DNA of 64,000 bases, taken from positions 1 to 64,000 of the forward strand of contig NZ_PVXL01000044.1 of assembly GCF_002995805.1 (NCBI RefSeq), in the 5' to 3' direction. The notes under the pieces were generated by a model. The model saw only the letters and a list, made by a program, of their open reading frames with translations, did not search any database and had not been told where the DNA came from. Origin of the DNA: Neomoorella stamsii (GTDB lineage: Bacteria > Bacillota > DSM-521 > Neomoorellales > Neomoorellaceae). The position numbers and the translations under genes are program-made. Shown piece by piece: positions 44,840-52,799 of this stretch. The first letter of the stretch is position 1. Every line of letters begins with the position of its first letter.

Positions 44840-45391
44840 ATGATAAAAGAAAATAAGCAAGTGTTCCTTGCAATAGTTATTTTGGTTTTTGGTCTAGTAA
44901 ACATGGCCGGATGTTCGCAAAAGCCAATAGTTGAGAATGCCCATCCTGCTACGGGAGTGGAGGAAACGCAGCCATCTCCGGCATCACAATCTGCCAGCGA
45001 TACGACTCCGGCGGCAGAAGCGTTGACTCAGCAAGAAGCAGCCGAACTATTTGTGCATAACCTGGGTTATAAGATCGTGACCAATAGCGGGGCAAATTAT
45101 GACCTGCAATTGCCCGATACTTTTAAGGAAGAAAAGAATGGTGTTCAGATTGGTGAACTGCTAAAAAAGAGAAATGAACAATCAAAGCAGTATGGCATGG
45201 ACTTTTCCGGTTATTTAGGCAAACAAGTTACGCTTTATACCTATAGTGTTGAAAATAAAAATAAGGTGGTAGAAAATATAGTTCTTGTAATGGATGGTAA
45301 CGAGGTAGTGGGCTTCTGGATCGACAACAACATGGAACGACCAGCTTTCAATGTGATAGTGGGTGCGTATGAAGCTAATGTTTCAAGATAA
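44840..45391 (+). CDS. Lipoprotein, DUF4830-like
   Basis: A 183-residue secreted lipoprotein with signal helix VFLAIVILVFGLV and lipobox VNMAGC (Cys at about 24), then a Ser/Thr/Pro-rich linker. The C-terminal domain has LFVHNLGYKIV, IGELLKKRNEQSKQYGMDFSG and KQVTLYTYSVENK, a pattern I associate with DUF4830 from Clostridia. The function is unknown. The start ATG at 44840 follows AAGGAGGG; the open frame upstream overlaps the MNT gene. It ends 25 bases from a convergent lipoprotein that shares the WIDNNM motif. Confidence 0.75.
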   Translation: MIKENKQVFLAIVILVFGLVNMAGCSQKPIVENAHPATGVEETQPSPASQSASDTTPAAEALTQQEAAELFVHNLGYKIVTNSGANYDLQLPDTFKEEKNGVQIGELLKKRNEQSKQYGMDFSGYLGKQVTLYTYSVENKNKVVENIVLVMDGNEVVGFWIDNNMERPAFNVIVGAYEANVSR

Positions 45392-45416
45392 CCGAGAAGA
45401 TAAAAACTGTAGTAGC

Positions 45417-45974
45417 TTATTCAAACTTAACCTCCGTCAGCACCAGGCGGCCGTAACCGTCCTCATAGTAGGTCAACTCCATCTCTGCGCCAGGCTCCGG
45501 AGCCTTCTCCTCTACCTCCGGCTTGATTTCTTCGGCTACCCAGAATGGAGTAGGTTGGCCCCCTACTATTGCCTCGAACATATTATTATCGATCCAACCG
45601 CCGAAAACAGCGCTGACAGTCTGACGAGCCGCTTCCAGCTTTGCTATCCTTTTAATTTCCCACATCCCGCTGGCAAAGGAGCAGTCAAAGCTAACCCTGT
45701 CACCGGTGACCAGTGCGGGTATGATACCGCACTCTTTTATTTCCCTGGATAATTCAAAAGTAACAGGGTTAATGTTGCTGGGGAACGATATGCCCTCATC
45801 AATAATAATTACAACTGCGTTCTCATCTGTTTGCCCGCCATATACGCCGGTAATGTTTTTATGCAAAGTATCATCTTCATTATTATTTACCGGCGGAACT
45901 GCCTCCCCCTCACTACAGGCAACCAGCAACAGGGGCAAAACAAACATCAGCAGCAATATTAATCCTTTCCTCAT
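45417..45974 (-). CDS. Lipoprotein of unknown function
   Basis: A 185-residue lipoprotein with signal helix LILLLMFVLPLLLVAC and the lipid-anchored Cys near residue 20, followed by an acidic, Asn-rich linker. The globular part has ITGVYGGQTDENAVVIIID, GDRVSFDCSF and a Glu/Pro-rich C-terminus. No family was recognised. The ATG at 45974 follows GGAGG. It converges on the DUF4830-like lipoprotein and both contain the string WIDNNM followed closely by IVG. Confidence 0.7.
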   Translation of the reverse strand: MRKGLILLLMFVLPLLLVACSEGEAVPPVNNNEDDTLHKNITGVYGGQTDENAVVIIIDEGISFPSNINPVTFELSREIKECGIIPALVTGDRVSFDCSFASGMWEIKRIAKLEAARQTVSAVFGGWIDNNMFEAIVGGQPTPFWVAEEIKPEVEEKAPEPGAEMELTYYEDGYGRLVLTEVKFE

Positions 45975-45989
45975 TAAGATACCTCCATG

Positions 45990-46372
45990 CAAATCCTGGC
46001 TTCCCTATGATGATAGACGCTGGTGCAGCCGTTTTGTTCCCCCGGGGAGATTTATTTACTGCCAGCACCTGCACTTCCGCAACTTCACCAACTGCAACTA
46101 TGTCAAGTGGGTGGCGGACATAGCTATCGCTAATTTGGAAAATATGCACCAGCCCGTCTGTCTTGACGCCAATATCCACAAAAGCCCCGAAATCCCGACC
46201 TCCAGCCGTGCCGCCAGGCTCTCTACGTCAACCTGTGCCAATTTACGGCGCAAAGGTTAACTGCCCAGTTCGCTAAGATCGGCACCAACTAAAGCCAGCA
46301 ACCACTCGGTAAGCTGATAAGATTCGGGATGAATAGCTGTAGCATCCAGCGTGTTATATTGCTCTTGCAGTT
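45990..46372 (-). pseudogene. tex (S1-domain transcription accessory protein) remnant
   Basis: The reverse strand encodes Tex-like segments in order: EQYNTLDATAIHPESYQLTE, then a TAA stop near 46258-46260, LRRKLAQVDVESLAARLEVG, and, after a deletion and frame change, FGAFVDIGVKTDGLVHIFQI plus YVRHPLDIVAVGEVAEVQVL from the C-terminal S1 domain. The roughly 40 residues that normally link the last two parts are missing. Tex is an RNA-binding transcription factor; this copy is dead. Confidence 0.75.
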
Positions 46373-46409
46373 GTATGTGCCTAGCACTTTTATATTAGGC
46401 GTTTATCGG

Positions 46410-46493
46410 GAAGTGCAGGTGGAAAAATTGAGCAAGGCCAGTTTCCTTTACGACGTCCTGGCCCGGCAAAAAACCGTGGAATACCGGCTTTAA
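46410..46493 (+). pseudogene. Duplicated tail of MNT nucleotidyltransferase 2
   Basis: The 28 codons from VQVEKLSKASFLYDVLARQK to the stop repeat the end of the MNT gene at 47587-47928 almost exactly. The similarity continues into the 3' flank (about 46494-46553 against 47929-47985). It is a segmental duplication fragment. Confidence 0.85.
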
Positions 46494-46613
46494 ACAAAAG
46501 CGGCAGGCGCGCTTTGGCGTTTCTGCTATCATCTTATTGGCCCTCTTTTTTGCAAAAATTTTTCTCCCCTTACCTTTTTTAGGGCAGGTCTTGGATAAAA
46601 AAATTTGAAGTCC

Positions 46614-47099
46614 GGCGGGCCGGACGGCGAGCTCGCTGCATCTTTACGTTAACTCACCCAGCGCTACACCATGCCCATCCCTCAAGCCAAAGGAGTACTA
46701 ACGGACATCGGCACAGAAGAGCTGGCCCACATGGAGATCGTGGCTACTCTGGTCTATAACCTGATAAAAGACGCTCCCCTGGAAGAAATAAAAAGGGCCG
46801 GCCTGGACGGGTATTATGCCGACCACGACCGCGCCCTCTACTTCGTCAACGCCGAAGGGGCCCCCTGGACGGCCGCCTACATCCAGTCCAAGGGCGACCC
46901 GGTCACCGACCTCCATGAAAATATGGCCGCCGAGCAAAAGGCCCGTTCCACTTACGAATACCTGATCCAGCTCTCTGACGACCCCGATGTTAGCGACACT
47001 CTCAAGTTCTTGCGCGAAAGGGAAGTCGTCCATTTCCAACGCTTCGGTGAGACGTTAAACCTGGTACATGAATACCTGGAGCGTAAAAAGTACTATTAA
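46614..47099 (+). pseudogene. cotJC: Second cotJC copy, 5' truncated with internal stop
   Basis: Homology to cotJC begins abruptly at GGPDGELAASLR; the first 27 or so codons are missing. The codon that is TAC in the intact copy is TAA here (46650-46652). From the ATG at 46671 the frame is open for 142 residues and retains TEELAHMEIVATL and REREVVHFQRFGE. It lacks the first helix of the bundle, so a working enzyme is unlikely. A terminator follows. Confidence 0.88.
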
Positions 47100-47104
47100 A
47101 GCTA

Positions 47105-47128
47105 AAGCCCCGGTAAAGGGGCTTTTTT
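47105..47128 (+). terminator. Terminator after the cotJC copy
   Basis: AAGCCCC pairs with GGGGCTT around GGTAAA and is followed by TTTTTT. The intact cotJC lacks such a terminator because the intron end lies there instead. Confidence 0.85.
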
Positions 47129-47179
47129 AAGTAAGTCACTTATCGGATTAGATTATAAAATGAGTTTAAAAAATTAGTG

Positions 47180-47208
47180 TTGGTCTTTCTTACAGAATAT
47201 GGTATCAT
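47180..47208 (+). promoter_or_regulatory. Promoter of HEPN/MNT pair 2
   Basis: TTGGTC (47180-47185) and TATCAT (47203-47208) with a 17-base spacer, directly ahead of GAGGTG and the HEPN start. Confidence 0.65.
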
Positions 47209-47226
47209 ATGGGTGAGGTGTTGTGG

Positions 47227-47623
47227 GTGTCGCCAGAAGTCAAGGAATGGATGGAGCAAGCCGAATACGATTTTTCCACCGCTAAGGCTATGTTTCATGC
47301 TAGAAAATACCTTGTACATGATTTATATGTGCCAGTTAGCTCTAGAAAAAGTCCTGAAAGCTGTCGTTGCTCTGCGAACAGATAAAACCCCTCCTAAAAC
47401 GCATAAGTTATTACTCCTTGTGAAGTTAGGGCAGGTTAATTTAGTAGAAGAACACCTTGAATTTTTAGGAACGTTGGATGCAATAGGTTCGGGGGCCCGT
47501 TACCCTAAAGACCTTGCTGCCGCACGAAAAAATTATTCCCGTAACGTTGCTCAAGATTATCTTGTTAAAACAAAGGAGATACTGGAATGGATAAAGAAAG
47601 ACCAGATATTCAAGCAATTATAG
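47227..47623 (+). pseudogene. HEPN-domain protein (pair 2), frameshifted
   Basis: From the GTG at 47227 the frame reads SPEVKEWMEQAEYDFSTAKA then FHARKYL. It then needs a one-base correction near 47314 to continue as YMIYMCQLALEKVLKAVVAL and THKLLLLVKLGQ, ending at 47623. This is the HEPN type that pairs with an MNT gene, with the conserved CQLALEK-type helix. A full product cannot be made without frameshifting. It overlaps the start of MNT 2 by 37 bases. Confidence 0.75.
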
Positions 47624-47928
47624 AGCAGTTTGCTGATGCTCTAAAAAATCAAGGTATCCAGATCGACAAGATCATTCTGTTTGGCTCCCAGGCCAGAGGC
47701 GATGCTAGAGAAGATAGCGATATAGATTTACTGGTAGTATCATCCGATTTTGCTCAAATGCCCCTGTATCGCCGCTATGAAGTGCTGGGCAAAGCCCTGG
47801 CCAGGGTAATGCAGCCGATTGAACCACTGGCCTGCACTCCCGAAGAGGTGCAGGTGGAAAAATTGAGCAAGGCCAGCTTCCTTTACGACGTCCTTGGCCG
47901 GCAAAAAACCGTAGAATACCGGCTCTGA
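47587..47928 (+). CDS. MNT-type nucleotidyltransferase (pair 2)
   Basis: A 113-residue minimal nucleotidyltransferase with the active-site motif ILFGSQARGDAREDSDIDLLV near residue 30 and a C-terminal helical part (VEKLSKASFLYDVLGRQK). It is expected to act as antitoxin to the HEPN partner. The ATG follows AGGAGA and overlaps the HEPN frame. It is intact although its HEPN partner is frameshifted; its last 28 codons are duplicated at 46410. Confidence 0.85.
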   Translation: MDKERPDIQAIIEQFADALKNQGIQIDKIILFGSQARGDAREDSDIDLLVVSSDFAQMPLYRRYEVLGKALARVMQPIEPLACTPEEVQVEKLSKASFLYDVLGRQKTVEYRL

Positions 47929-47969
47929 CTAAACAAAAGCGGCAGGCCGCTTTAGCGTTCCTGCCGTGA

Positions 47970-48191
47970 TCATATTGGCCCTCTTATGATGCGGCCAAGA
48001 GGAAGGCCGTCGGCTTCAAGGCGCGATAAATCTATCAGGGCGCTGGCACGGTCAATATCTATACCTACAAGGTTCCCTTCGGCGTCAAAGTCCAACACTA
48101 CGCCGGGCGCTGCTTCTAACGAGTTGGCGCTTTCTTTTTCCGAAAGGTCTATATACAGGGTGTCAGTATCTGCGTAGTAATGGAATTTCAT
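47970..48191 (-). CDS. DUF2283 protein
   Basis: A 73-residue beta-rich protein starting MKFHYYADTDTLYIDLSEKE with the family block GVVLDFDAEGNLVGIDIDRAS. DUF2283 genes usually follow a DUF4258 gene and are thought to be antitoxin-like. The ATG at 48191 follows GAGGGG. A broken DUF4258-like gene lies just upstream. Confidence 0.85.
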   Translation of the reverse strand: MKFHYYADTDTLYIDLSEKESANSLEAAPGVVLDFDAEGNLVGIDIDRASALIDLSRLEADGLPLGRIIRGPI

Positions 48192-48195
48192 ATTT

Positions 48196-48327
48196 TCACC
48201 CCTCTTTGGCGGTTGTAATTTTAAAATTGCGATCAGGAAAGGCATTGTGAACAGTTTGGCCATCTTCCAGGCTTACCACTCGCAAGTATTTCCCCAAGTC
48301 CGGGACATATATCCAGTTTACAAGCAT
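48196..48327 (-). pseudogene. DUF4258-like protein, C-terminal fragment
   Basis: A 43-residue frame ending 4 bases before the DUF2283 start encodes LGKYLRVVSLEDGQTVHNAF and a basic end (PDRNFKITTAKEG). This matches the C-terminus of DUF4258 proteins, the common partner of DUF2283. The N-terminal half is absent and an in-frame stop lies just upstream. Confidence 0.6.
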
Positions 48328-48432
48328 TCCTATAATGAATTAAGGTAGGTATTTCAGCGTGCCGCCAGGTTTCCTGGACACTTTTGCCAGGAATAACATA
48401 TTATATAATATGAACAGGAGGTGTTTTTAAGT

Positions 48433-49377
48433 ATGGCCTTGCAGGAACGGCAGGTAGAAAACAACTGGTATTATGTTCCTGATCCTCCGGGGTTAGCTTC
48501 CTTACGCAGCCACGGCGGCCAGTTAAGATATATCCTACCTTTCTGGTTTGGCGTAACCGAGACAGGAAGCCTCGTGGATCAAGCCGATACCGAAGGCCTA
48601 GCGGCCATCCGGCAATATAATCTCCCTGTGCTGGCCATCGTCCACAATTATTCCAGTCCCCAGTACCGCCCCCTGATACACCGCTTGCTGACTACGCCAA
48701 GCTTGCGCCAGACCTTGGTAAACAATATCTTAACCCTCATGTACCGCTGGGGTTTCGCCGGCGTAAATATCGATTTTGAATTTGTGCCTCCGGAGGATCG
48801 TCCCTTCTTGACCGGCTTTATGCGTCAACTCTCCCAAGCCCTCCGCGCGGCAAGTTATTTAACCACCATTTCCGTACCGGCAGAACTGGAGGATAACCCC
48901 CGCCACCCCTTCTCGGGCGCTTTTAGTTATCCGGAATTAGGAGCGCTTAGTGACCAGGTCTATATTCTAGCTTACGACGAACATTTCGCTACACCCGGCC
49001 CTATCGCTTCCATTGGTTTTGTCCGTCGGGTACTGGATTATGCTGTAAGCGTTATCCCCCGGGAAAAAATACGCCTCGGTATGGCTGTTTATGGTTACGA
49101 CTGGGCTGAAGGAGCGCCTATTCCCGTAACTCTCTCCCACAGCCAAGCCGTAGAGCTTGCTCGCCGCGTGGGTGCCACTATCTATTATGACCAAGCGGCC
49201 CAGGAATCCACCTTTAGTTATGTAGAGGATAATATTCCCCATGTAGTATGGTTTGAAGATGTACGGAGCTTTAGCACAAAGCTAGGCCTGGTGCGGGAGT
49301 ACAACCTCCCTGGCATCGGTGTCTGGCGCCTGGGCCTGGAAGACCCGCGCATCTGGGAACTGCGAGCCGGGGGATAG
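48433..49377 (+). CDS. GH18-family hydrolase (YaaH/SleL-like catalytic domain)
   Basis: A 314-residue GH18 barrel. The catalytic motif is GFAGVNIDFEFVPPEDR near residue 112, with the acid in the DxE position, and SDQVYILAYDEHF plus RLGMAVYGYDW follow. In spore-formers such enzymes (SleL/YaaH) cut cortex peptidoglycan during germination. This one lacks the usual N-terminal LysM repeats and any signal peptide, so it may be mother-cell made or a general chitinase-like relative. The ATG at 48433 follows AGGAGGTG. Confidence 0.85.
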   Translation: MALQERQVENNWYYVPDPPGLASLRSHGGQLRYILPFWFGVTETGSLVDQADTEGLAAIRQYNLPVLAIVHNYSSPQYRPLIHRLLTTPSLRQTLVNNILTLMYRWGFAGVNIDFEFVPPEDRPFLTGFMRQLSQALRAASYLTTISVPAELEDNPRHPFSGAFSYPELGALSDQVYILAYDEHFATPGPIASIGFVRRVLDYAVSVIPREKIRLGMAVYGYDWAEGAPIPVTLSHSQAVELARRVGATIYYDQAAQESTFSYVEDNIPHVVWFEDVRSFSTKLGLVREYNLPGIGVWRLGLEDPRIWELRAGG

Positions 49378-49413
49378 AGGCTAGTAACTATCTCATTCCG
49401 TCTCTAGTTTTTT

Positions 49414-49685
49414 CTATTTTAGCTTTTTCGCGCCTAAGTCCAAAGAATAAATAAATACCAGAATCTCAGCCACCATCTGGTACAGTTCGACCGGAATCTC
49501 AGACCCGATATCTAACCCAGCTAACATCTCCGCCAGATGGGTGTCCCGGTGGACGGGGACGCCAGCTTCCCTGGCAGTGGCTATGATTTTATCGGCTATA
49601 GCCCCCCTACCGGAAGCTACTACCCGGGGGGCTTTATCTTGCTCGCTGTTATATCGTCAGGCAAGAATTTCCCTGGGGATGTCAT
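49414..49685 (-). pseudogene. FlhB C-terminal-domain-like protein, frameshifted
   Basis: The reverse strand shows DKAPRVVASGRGAIADKIIA, EAGVPVHRDTHLAEMLAGLD and IPVELYQMVAEILVFIYSLD, the export-switch domain of FlhB/YscU proteins found as a stand-alone gene in Clostridia. The likely start (ATG at 49685, overlapping the upstream FliK-like stop) is in a different frame, and a shift near 49640 is needed. It is probably inactive. Confidence 0.65.
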
Positions 49686-49918
49686 TTGTCGTTAACTCGT
49701 CCCGGAAAAGGAGATTGACCATGTAGAGGCTTCCCTGGCGCTCCTGGACCTGTAGGCTGACCAAATCACCTGGGGATAAGAAAAAGGGAGTACGAGCCAG
49801 GATCTCCCGACCTTCGAGCTCCAGGATAAAATAGCCCGTTCCCCGCTAGCCGATCACTCTGCCCTGGAGTACCTGCCCCACCTCCCAGGCCAGCTCCCGG
49901 CTGGCGTACAAGACGCTC
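49657..49918 (-). pseudogene. FliK-like / hypothetical protein remnant
   Basis: A reverse-strand frame reads SVLYASRELAWEVGQVLQGR, a TAG at 49846-49848, then RGTGYFILELEGREILARTP, SLQVQERQGSLYMVNLLFRD and a TGA at 49657. This resembles the C-terminal part of flagellar hook-length-type proteins encoded ahead of stand-alone FlhB-like genes. The internal TAG probably replaces a Gln codon. The 5' part is cut by unrelated sequence at about 49918. Confidence 0.5.
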
Positions 49919-50025
49919 AAACCCGGGCTAAATTACAGCGCCTACTGCAGGCAATCAATCCTCTTGCACTTCACCACCAACTGGATGAATTACTGGCTAA
50001 CATCTCAAGAAAATCAAGAAAATAG
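49918..50025 (+). pseudogene. C-terminal ORF fragment, possibly transposase
   Basis: A 35-codon forward frame, QTRAKLQRLLQAINPLALHH then QLDELLANISRKSRK to TAG at 50023-50025, looks coding and resembles a basic transposase tail. It lacks a start and abuts the FliK-like remnant, marking an old insertion junction. Confidence 0.4.
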
Positions 50026-50038
50026 AGGGGACTAACGT

Positions 50039-50800
50039 TCAAATGGGCTTTTTCGTACCACAGACCGGACACCCCTGTAAACCAAGGGGTAACTCCAGCC
50101 CACATTCTTCCATCAGTTCTGCATCACAAAGAATTTTTTCTGTAGGACCGTCAGTTATTACCCTGCCGTCCTTCAAAACAATTGTTCTCTCGCAAAGCTC
50201 AAATACCATGTCCAAATCATGGGTCGCAATTATCTTCGTATGGGTAAAGCTTTGAAGAAGTCTTATTAAACGGCGTCTTGATTTCGGATCAAGGGATGAC
50301 GTTGGTTCATCCATAACAAGAATATCAGGATTCATGGCCAAAACCGTCGCAATAGCTGCTGCGCGCTTTTCACCACCTGAAAGCTTGTACGGCGGTCTAT
50401 CCTTCAAATGTAGAATTCCAACAGTATCGAGTGAGCTAATTACCCTCTTTTCAACCTCTTCCTCAGGTAATTTATAGTTGCGCGGCCCAAAGGCTACATC
50501 ATCATAAACGGTGGTCATAAATAACTGGTCATCCGGGTCTTGAAAAACCATCCCCACCCTTTGCCGGATCAACGGCAATGTTTTCTTGGTTACCGGCACA
50601 TCACCTATCCTGATTTCTCCTTCATCTGGAAACAATACCCCGGCAAGGTGCATCAACAATGTCGACTTGCCTGCACCATTCGCGCCTACAATTCCAACGG
50701 ATTCTCCGTGGGTAATCCTAAAAGCAACTCCGTTCAACGCCTGGCGTCCATCAGGGTACTTATACTTTAAATTATTTGCTTGTATAATATGATGGCTCAT
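50039..50800 (-). CDS. cbiO: Cobalt/nickel ECF transporter ATPase CbiO
   Basis: A 253-residue ABC ATPase with Walker A GANGAGKST, Q-loop FQDPDDQLF, signature LSGGEKRAA and Walker B ILVMDEPTSSLD. The Q-loop form is typical of ECF-type energising subunits. The C-terminal CPVCGTKK pair may bind metal. The start is adjacent to the cbiQ stop. It powers cobalt or nickel uptake with CbiM and CbiQ. Confidence 0.93.
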   Translation of the reverse strand: MSHHIIQANNLKYKYPDGRQALNGVAFRITHGESVGIVGANGAGKSTLLMHLAGVLFPDEGEIRIGDVPVTKKTLPLIRQRVGMVFQDPDDQLFMTTVYDDVAFGPRNYKLPEEEVEKRVISSLDTVGILHLKDRPPYKLSGGEKRAAAIATVLAMNPDILVMDEPTSSLDPKSRRRLIRLLQSFTHTKIIATHDLDMVFELCERTIVLKDGRVITDGPTEKILCDAELMEECGLELPLGLQGCPVCGTKKPI

Positions 50801-51613
50801 TTATCTCCTTACTCCCATCATTACCCAACCTATCATCTCCGGAATGTTGAAGTAGCGTATTATTACAAAAGATAAACTCCATCCGGCGAAGTACAGGATG
50901 TCGCCAATACCAATTCCTTTTTCTCTTCCGATATGATATTCTCCTGTAAAACCCCGGCAGCACATTGAACGGTAAACACGTTGGGCCCTTTCTATCGACC
51001 TGATAAGTAAGTGTCCCGTTAACGAACCCCAATCTCTAAATTTGATGCCTTTTTCACCCGCCGAGCGCAATGAATAGGCACGTACCACACGGCCAGCTTC
51101 CTCAACCAGCACCGCGATATACCTGTATGTTAGCAGAAGTTGGATAATAAATACCCCAGGTATCCTTATGGTTCTTAGCGCTGAGGCGATTCTCGTCATT
51201 CCAGTGGTGGCTATGAGAATGAGTGCTGCCAGTATTGTTAAAAAACCTTTAATTAAGATTGCAAAAAAAGAAACCCAGCCTCCCGAAATAGTAATCCATG
51301 GCAACACTAGCATCGGGCTTTTATCGTATAGGGGGTTAAATAATCCGATGCCGATTATCAAAGGTAAAGCCAAGAGTACCCTTTTGAAAACCGGGACCAT
51401 GGGAATATCTGCTAGTGTCATGATAATAACAGGGTAAAATATAAGTGGCAACATACCACTTAACTCGTAATTACTAAAGGATACAGTTACTAGCAAATAT
51501 GCGCCCGTTGTTAACACTTTCATAAGCGGGTGCACATCATGTATAATAGATTTCTTATCAGCAAATTCGTCAAGTATTCTTATATTATATAATGATTCCG
51601 CCGGATTGGACAT
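50801..51613 (-). CDS. cbiQ: Cobalt/nickel ECF transporter T component CbiQ
   Basis: A 270-residue membrane protein with about five helices and two Ala-Arg-Gly-type coupling segments (RSIERAQRVYRSMCCRGF near residue 205) that contact the ATPase. Between cbiM and cbiO in the standard order. The ATG at 51613 was preferred over 51616. Confidence 0.9.
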   Translation of the reverse strand: MSNPAESLYNIRILDEFADKKSIIHDVHPLMKVLTTGAYLLVTVSFSNYELSGMLPLIFYPVIIMTLADIPMVPVFKRVLLALPLIIGIGLFNPLYDKSPMLVLPWITISGGWVSFFAILIKGFLTILAALILIATTGMTRIASALRTIRIPGVFIIQLLLTYRYIAVLVEEAGRVVRAYSLRSAGEKGIKFRDWGSLTGHLLIRSIERAQRVYRSMCCRGFTGEYHIGREKGIGIGDILYFAGWSLSFVIIRYFNIPEMIGWVMMGVRR

Positions 51614-51687
51614 CACCTATCATCCCATTATAATTATTATTATATAAGTTTTGGCGGGGTTAAAAGCCCCGCCTTGTTGCTTTTACT

Positions 51688-52740
51688 CTAAACTGCGCTT
51701 GCTTTTTCCCTCTTTTTAATTGATCTTATAATAAGACCTGTTATTACAGCTAAAAGCAAAGTCATTGCGCCGCCAATCAGTCCCGATACACTAGTCCCGG
51801 CATTAACCGCCGGCCATGCCTCTTCGGTCTCGGGAGCACCAGTATTTACTTCCTGTTCACTACTTTTAAAGCTATAGTCAGGCAAAAACGCGATTTTCTC
51901 CTGAATAGAAGCTAGCGTTTGATGAATACCGTCCGGAGCCTCGAGTTCCTCTTTACCTGAAGTGTTTAACATAGACCATTCCAATCCATCGGGATATGTA
52001 GATGCAAACCATGAGAAAACACCACCAGTTATAATTGCAACAATGGCAAGGCCGGCAAGGACCTTCTTGATGGGAAGACCGCCCAGCTTCTCACCCGATG
52101 CTGCCTTCTCAATTATTTCAGGGCGGGCTTTCCAAATGAAGGCGACAACAGCAGCAGTTACGAGGCCTTCTACCAATCCGATAGCAAGGTGAATGGGCTG
52201 CATCAACAAAACAAACGTGCTGAAGGGCAACTCTGTTATACCCGAAAACAGGGTTTCTAGAACTACACTGAACGCTCCTAGCTGCAAGCCTACTATTGCA
52301 GCCAGTAGTGACCCGGCAAATATGCGTCCAGTTGAGTACCCTTTGCGAATAATCAATTTATAAATCAGGGGATATGCAATAAAGCATGTATAAAAACCAA
52401 GATTAAAAATGTTGCATCCCAATGCTAGCAGGCCACCGTCAGCAAAAAAAAGTGCTTGGATAACTAAAACAGATGCCATGGTTAGAAAACCAGCATAAGG
52501 ACCCAGCAATATAGCTAGTAGCATGCCTCCTCCTAAATGGCCGCTGGATCCGGTACCCGGAATTGTAAAGTTAATCATTTGGGCCGCAAATACAAATGCA
52601 CCTACTACCCCCATTAAAGGTATTTTTTGCTCATCTAATTCATTTTGAACCTTTTTAATTGAATAAGCTGCGACTCCTGCCGTCACTGCCCACATGGTTC
52701 CACCTACAGCCGGTGAAAGCAGGGCATCTGCCATATGCAT
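51688..52740 (-). CDS. cbiM: Cobalt/nickel ECF S component CbiM fused to PDGLE (CbiN-like) domain
   Basis: A 350-residue protein. The N-terminus MHMADALLSPAVGG supplies the metal-binding His of CbiM/NikM, and about seven helices follow (for example GTGSSGHLGGGMLLAILLGP). Residues 240-350 contain the PDGLEWS motif and two more helices, the CbiN/NikN-like part. Whether it carries Co2+ or Ni2+ is not readable. The ATG at 52740 follows AAGGAGGAG; the leader has three ACCWWGGAGG repeats. Confidence 0.92.
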   Translation of the reverse strand: MHMADALLSPAVGGTMWAVTAGVAAYSIKKVQNELDEQKIPLMGVVGAFVFAAQMINFTIPGTGSSGHLGGGMLLAILLGPYAGFLTMASVLVIQALFFADGGLLALGCNIFNLGFYTCFIAYPLIYKLIIRKGYSTGRIFAGSLLAAIVGLQLGAFSVVLETLFSGITELPFSTFVLLMQPIHLAIGLVEGLVTAAVVAFIWKARPEIIEKAASGEKLGGLPIKKVLAGLAIVAIITGGVFSWFASTYPDGLEWSMLNTSGKEELEAPDGIHQTLASIQEKIAFLPDYSFKSSEQEVNTGAPETEEAWPAVNAGTSVSGLIGGAMTLLLAVITGLIIRSIKKREKASAV

Positions 52741-52799
52741 ACGTTTCTCCTCCTTCAATTATTTAATTCTCCGGTTGCCCAAGCCTAGTCTATCTCCAT

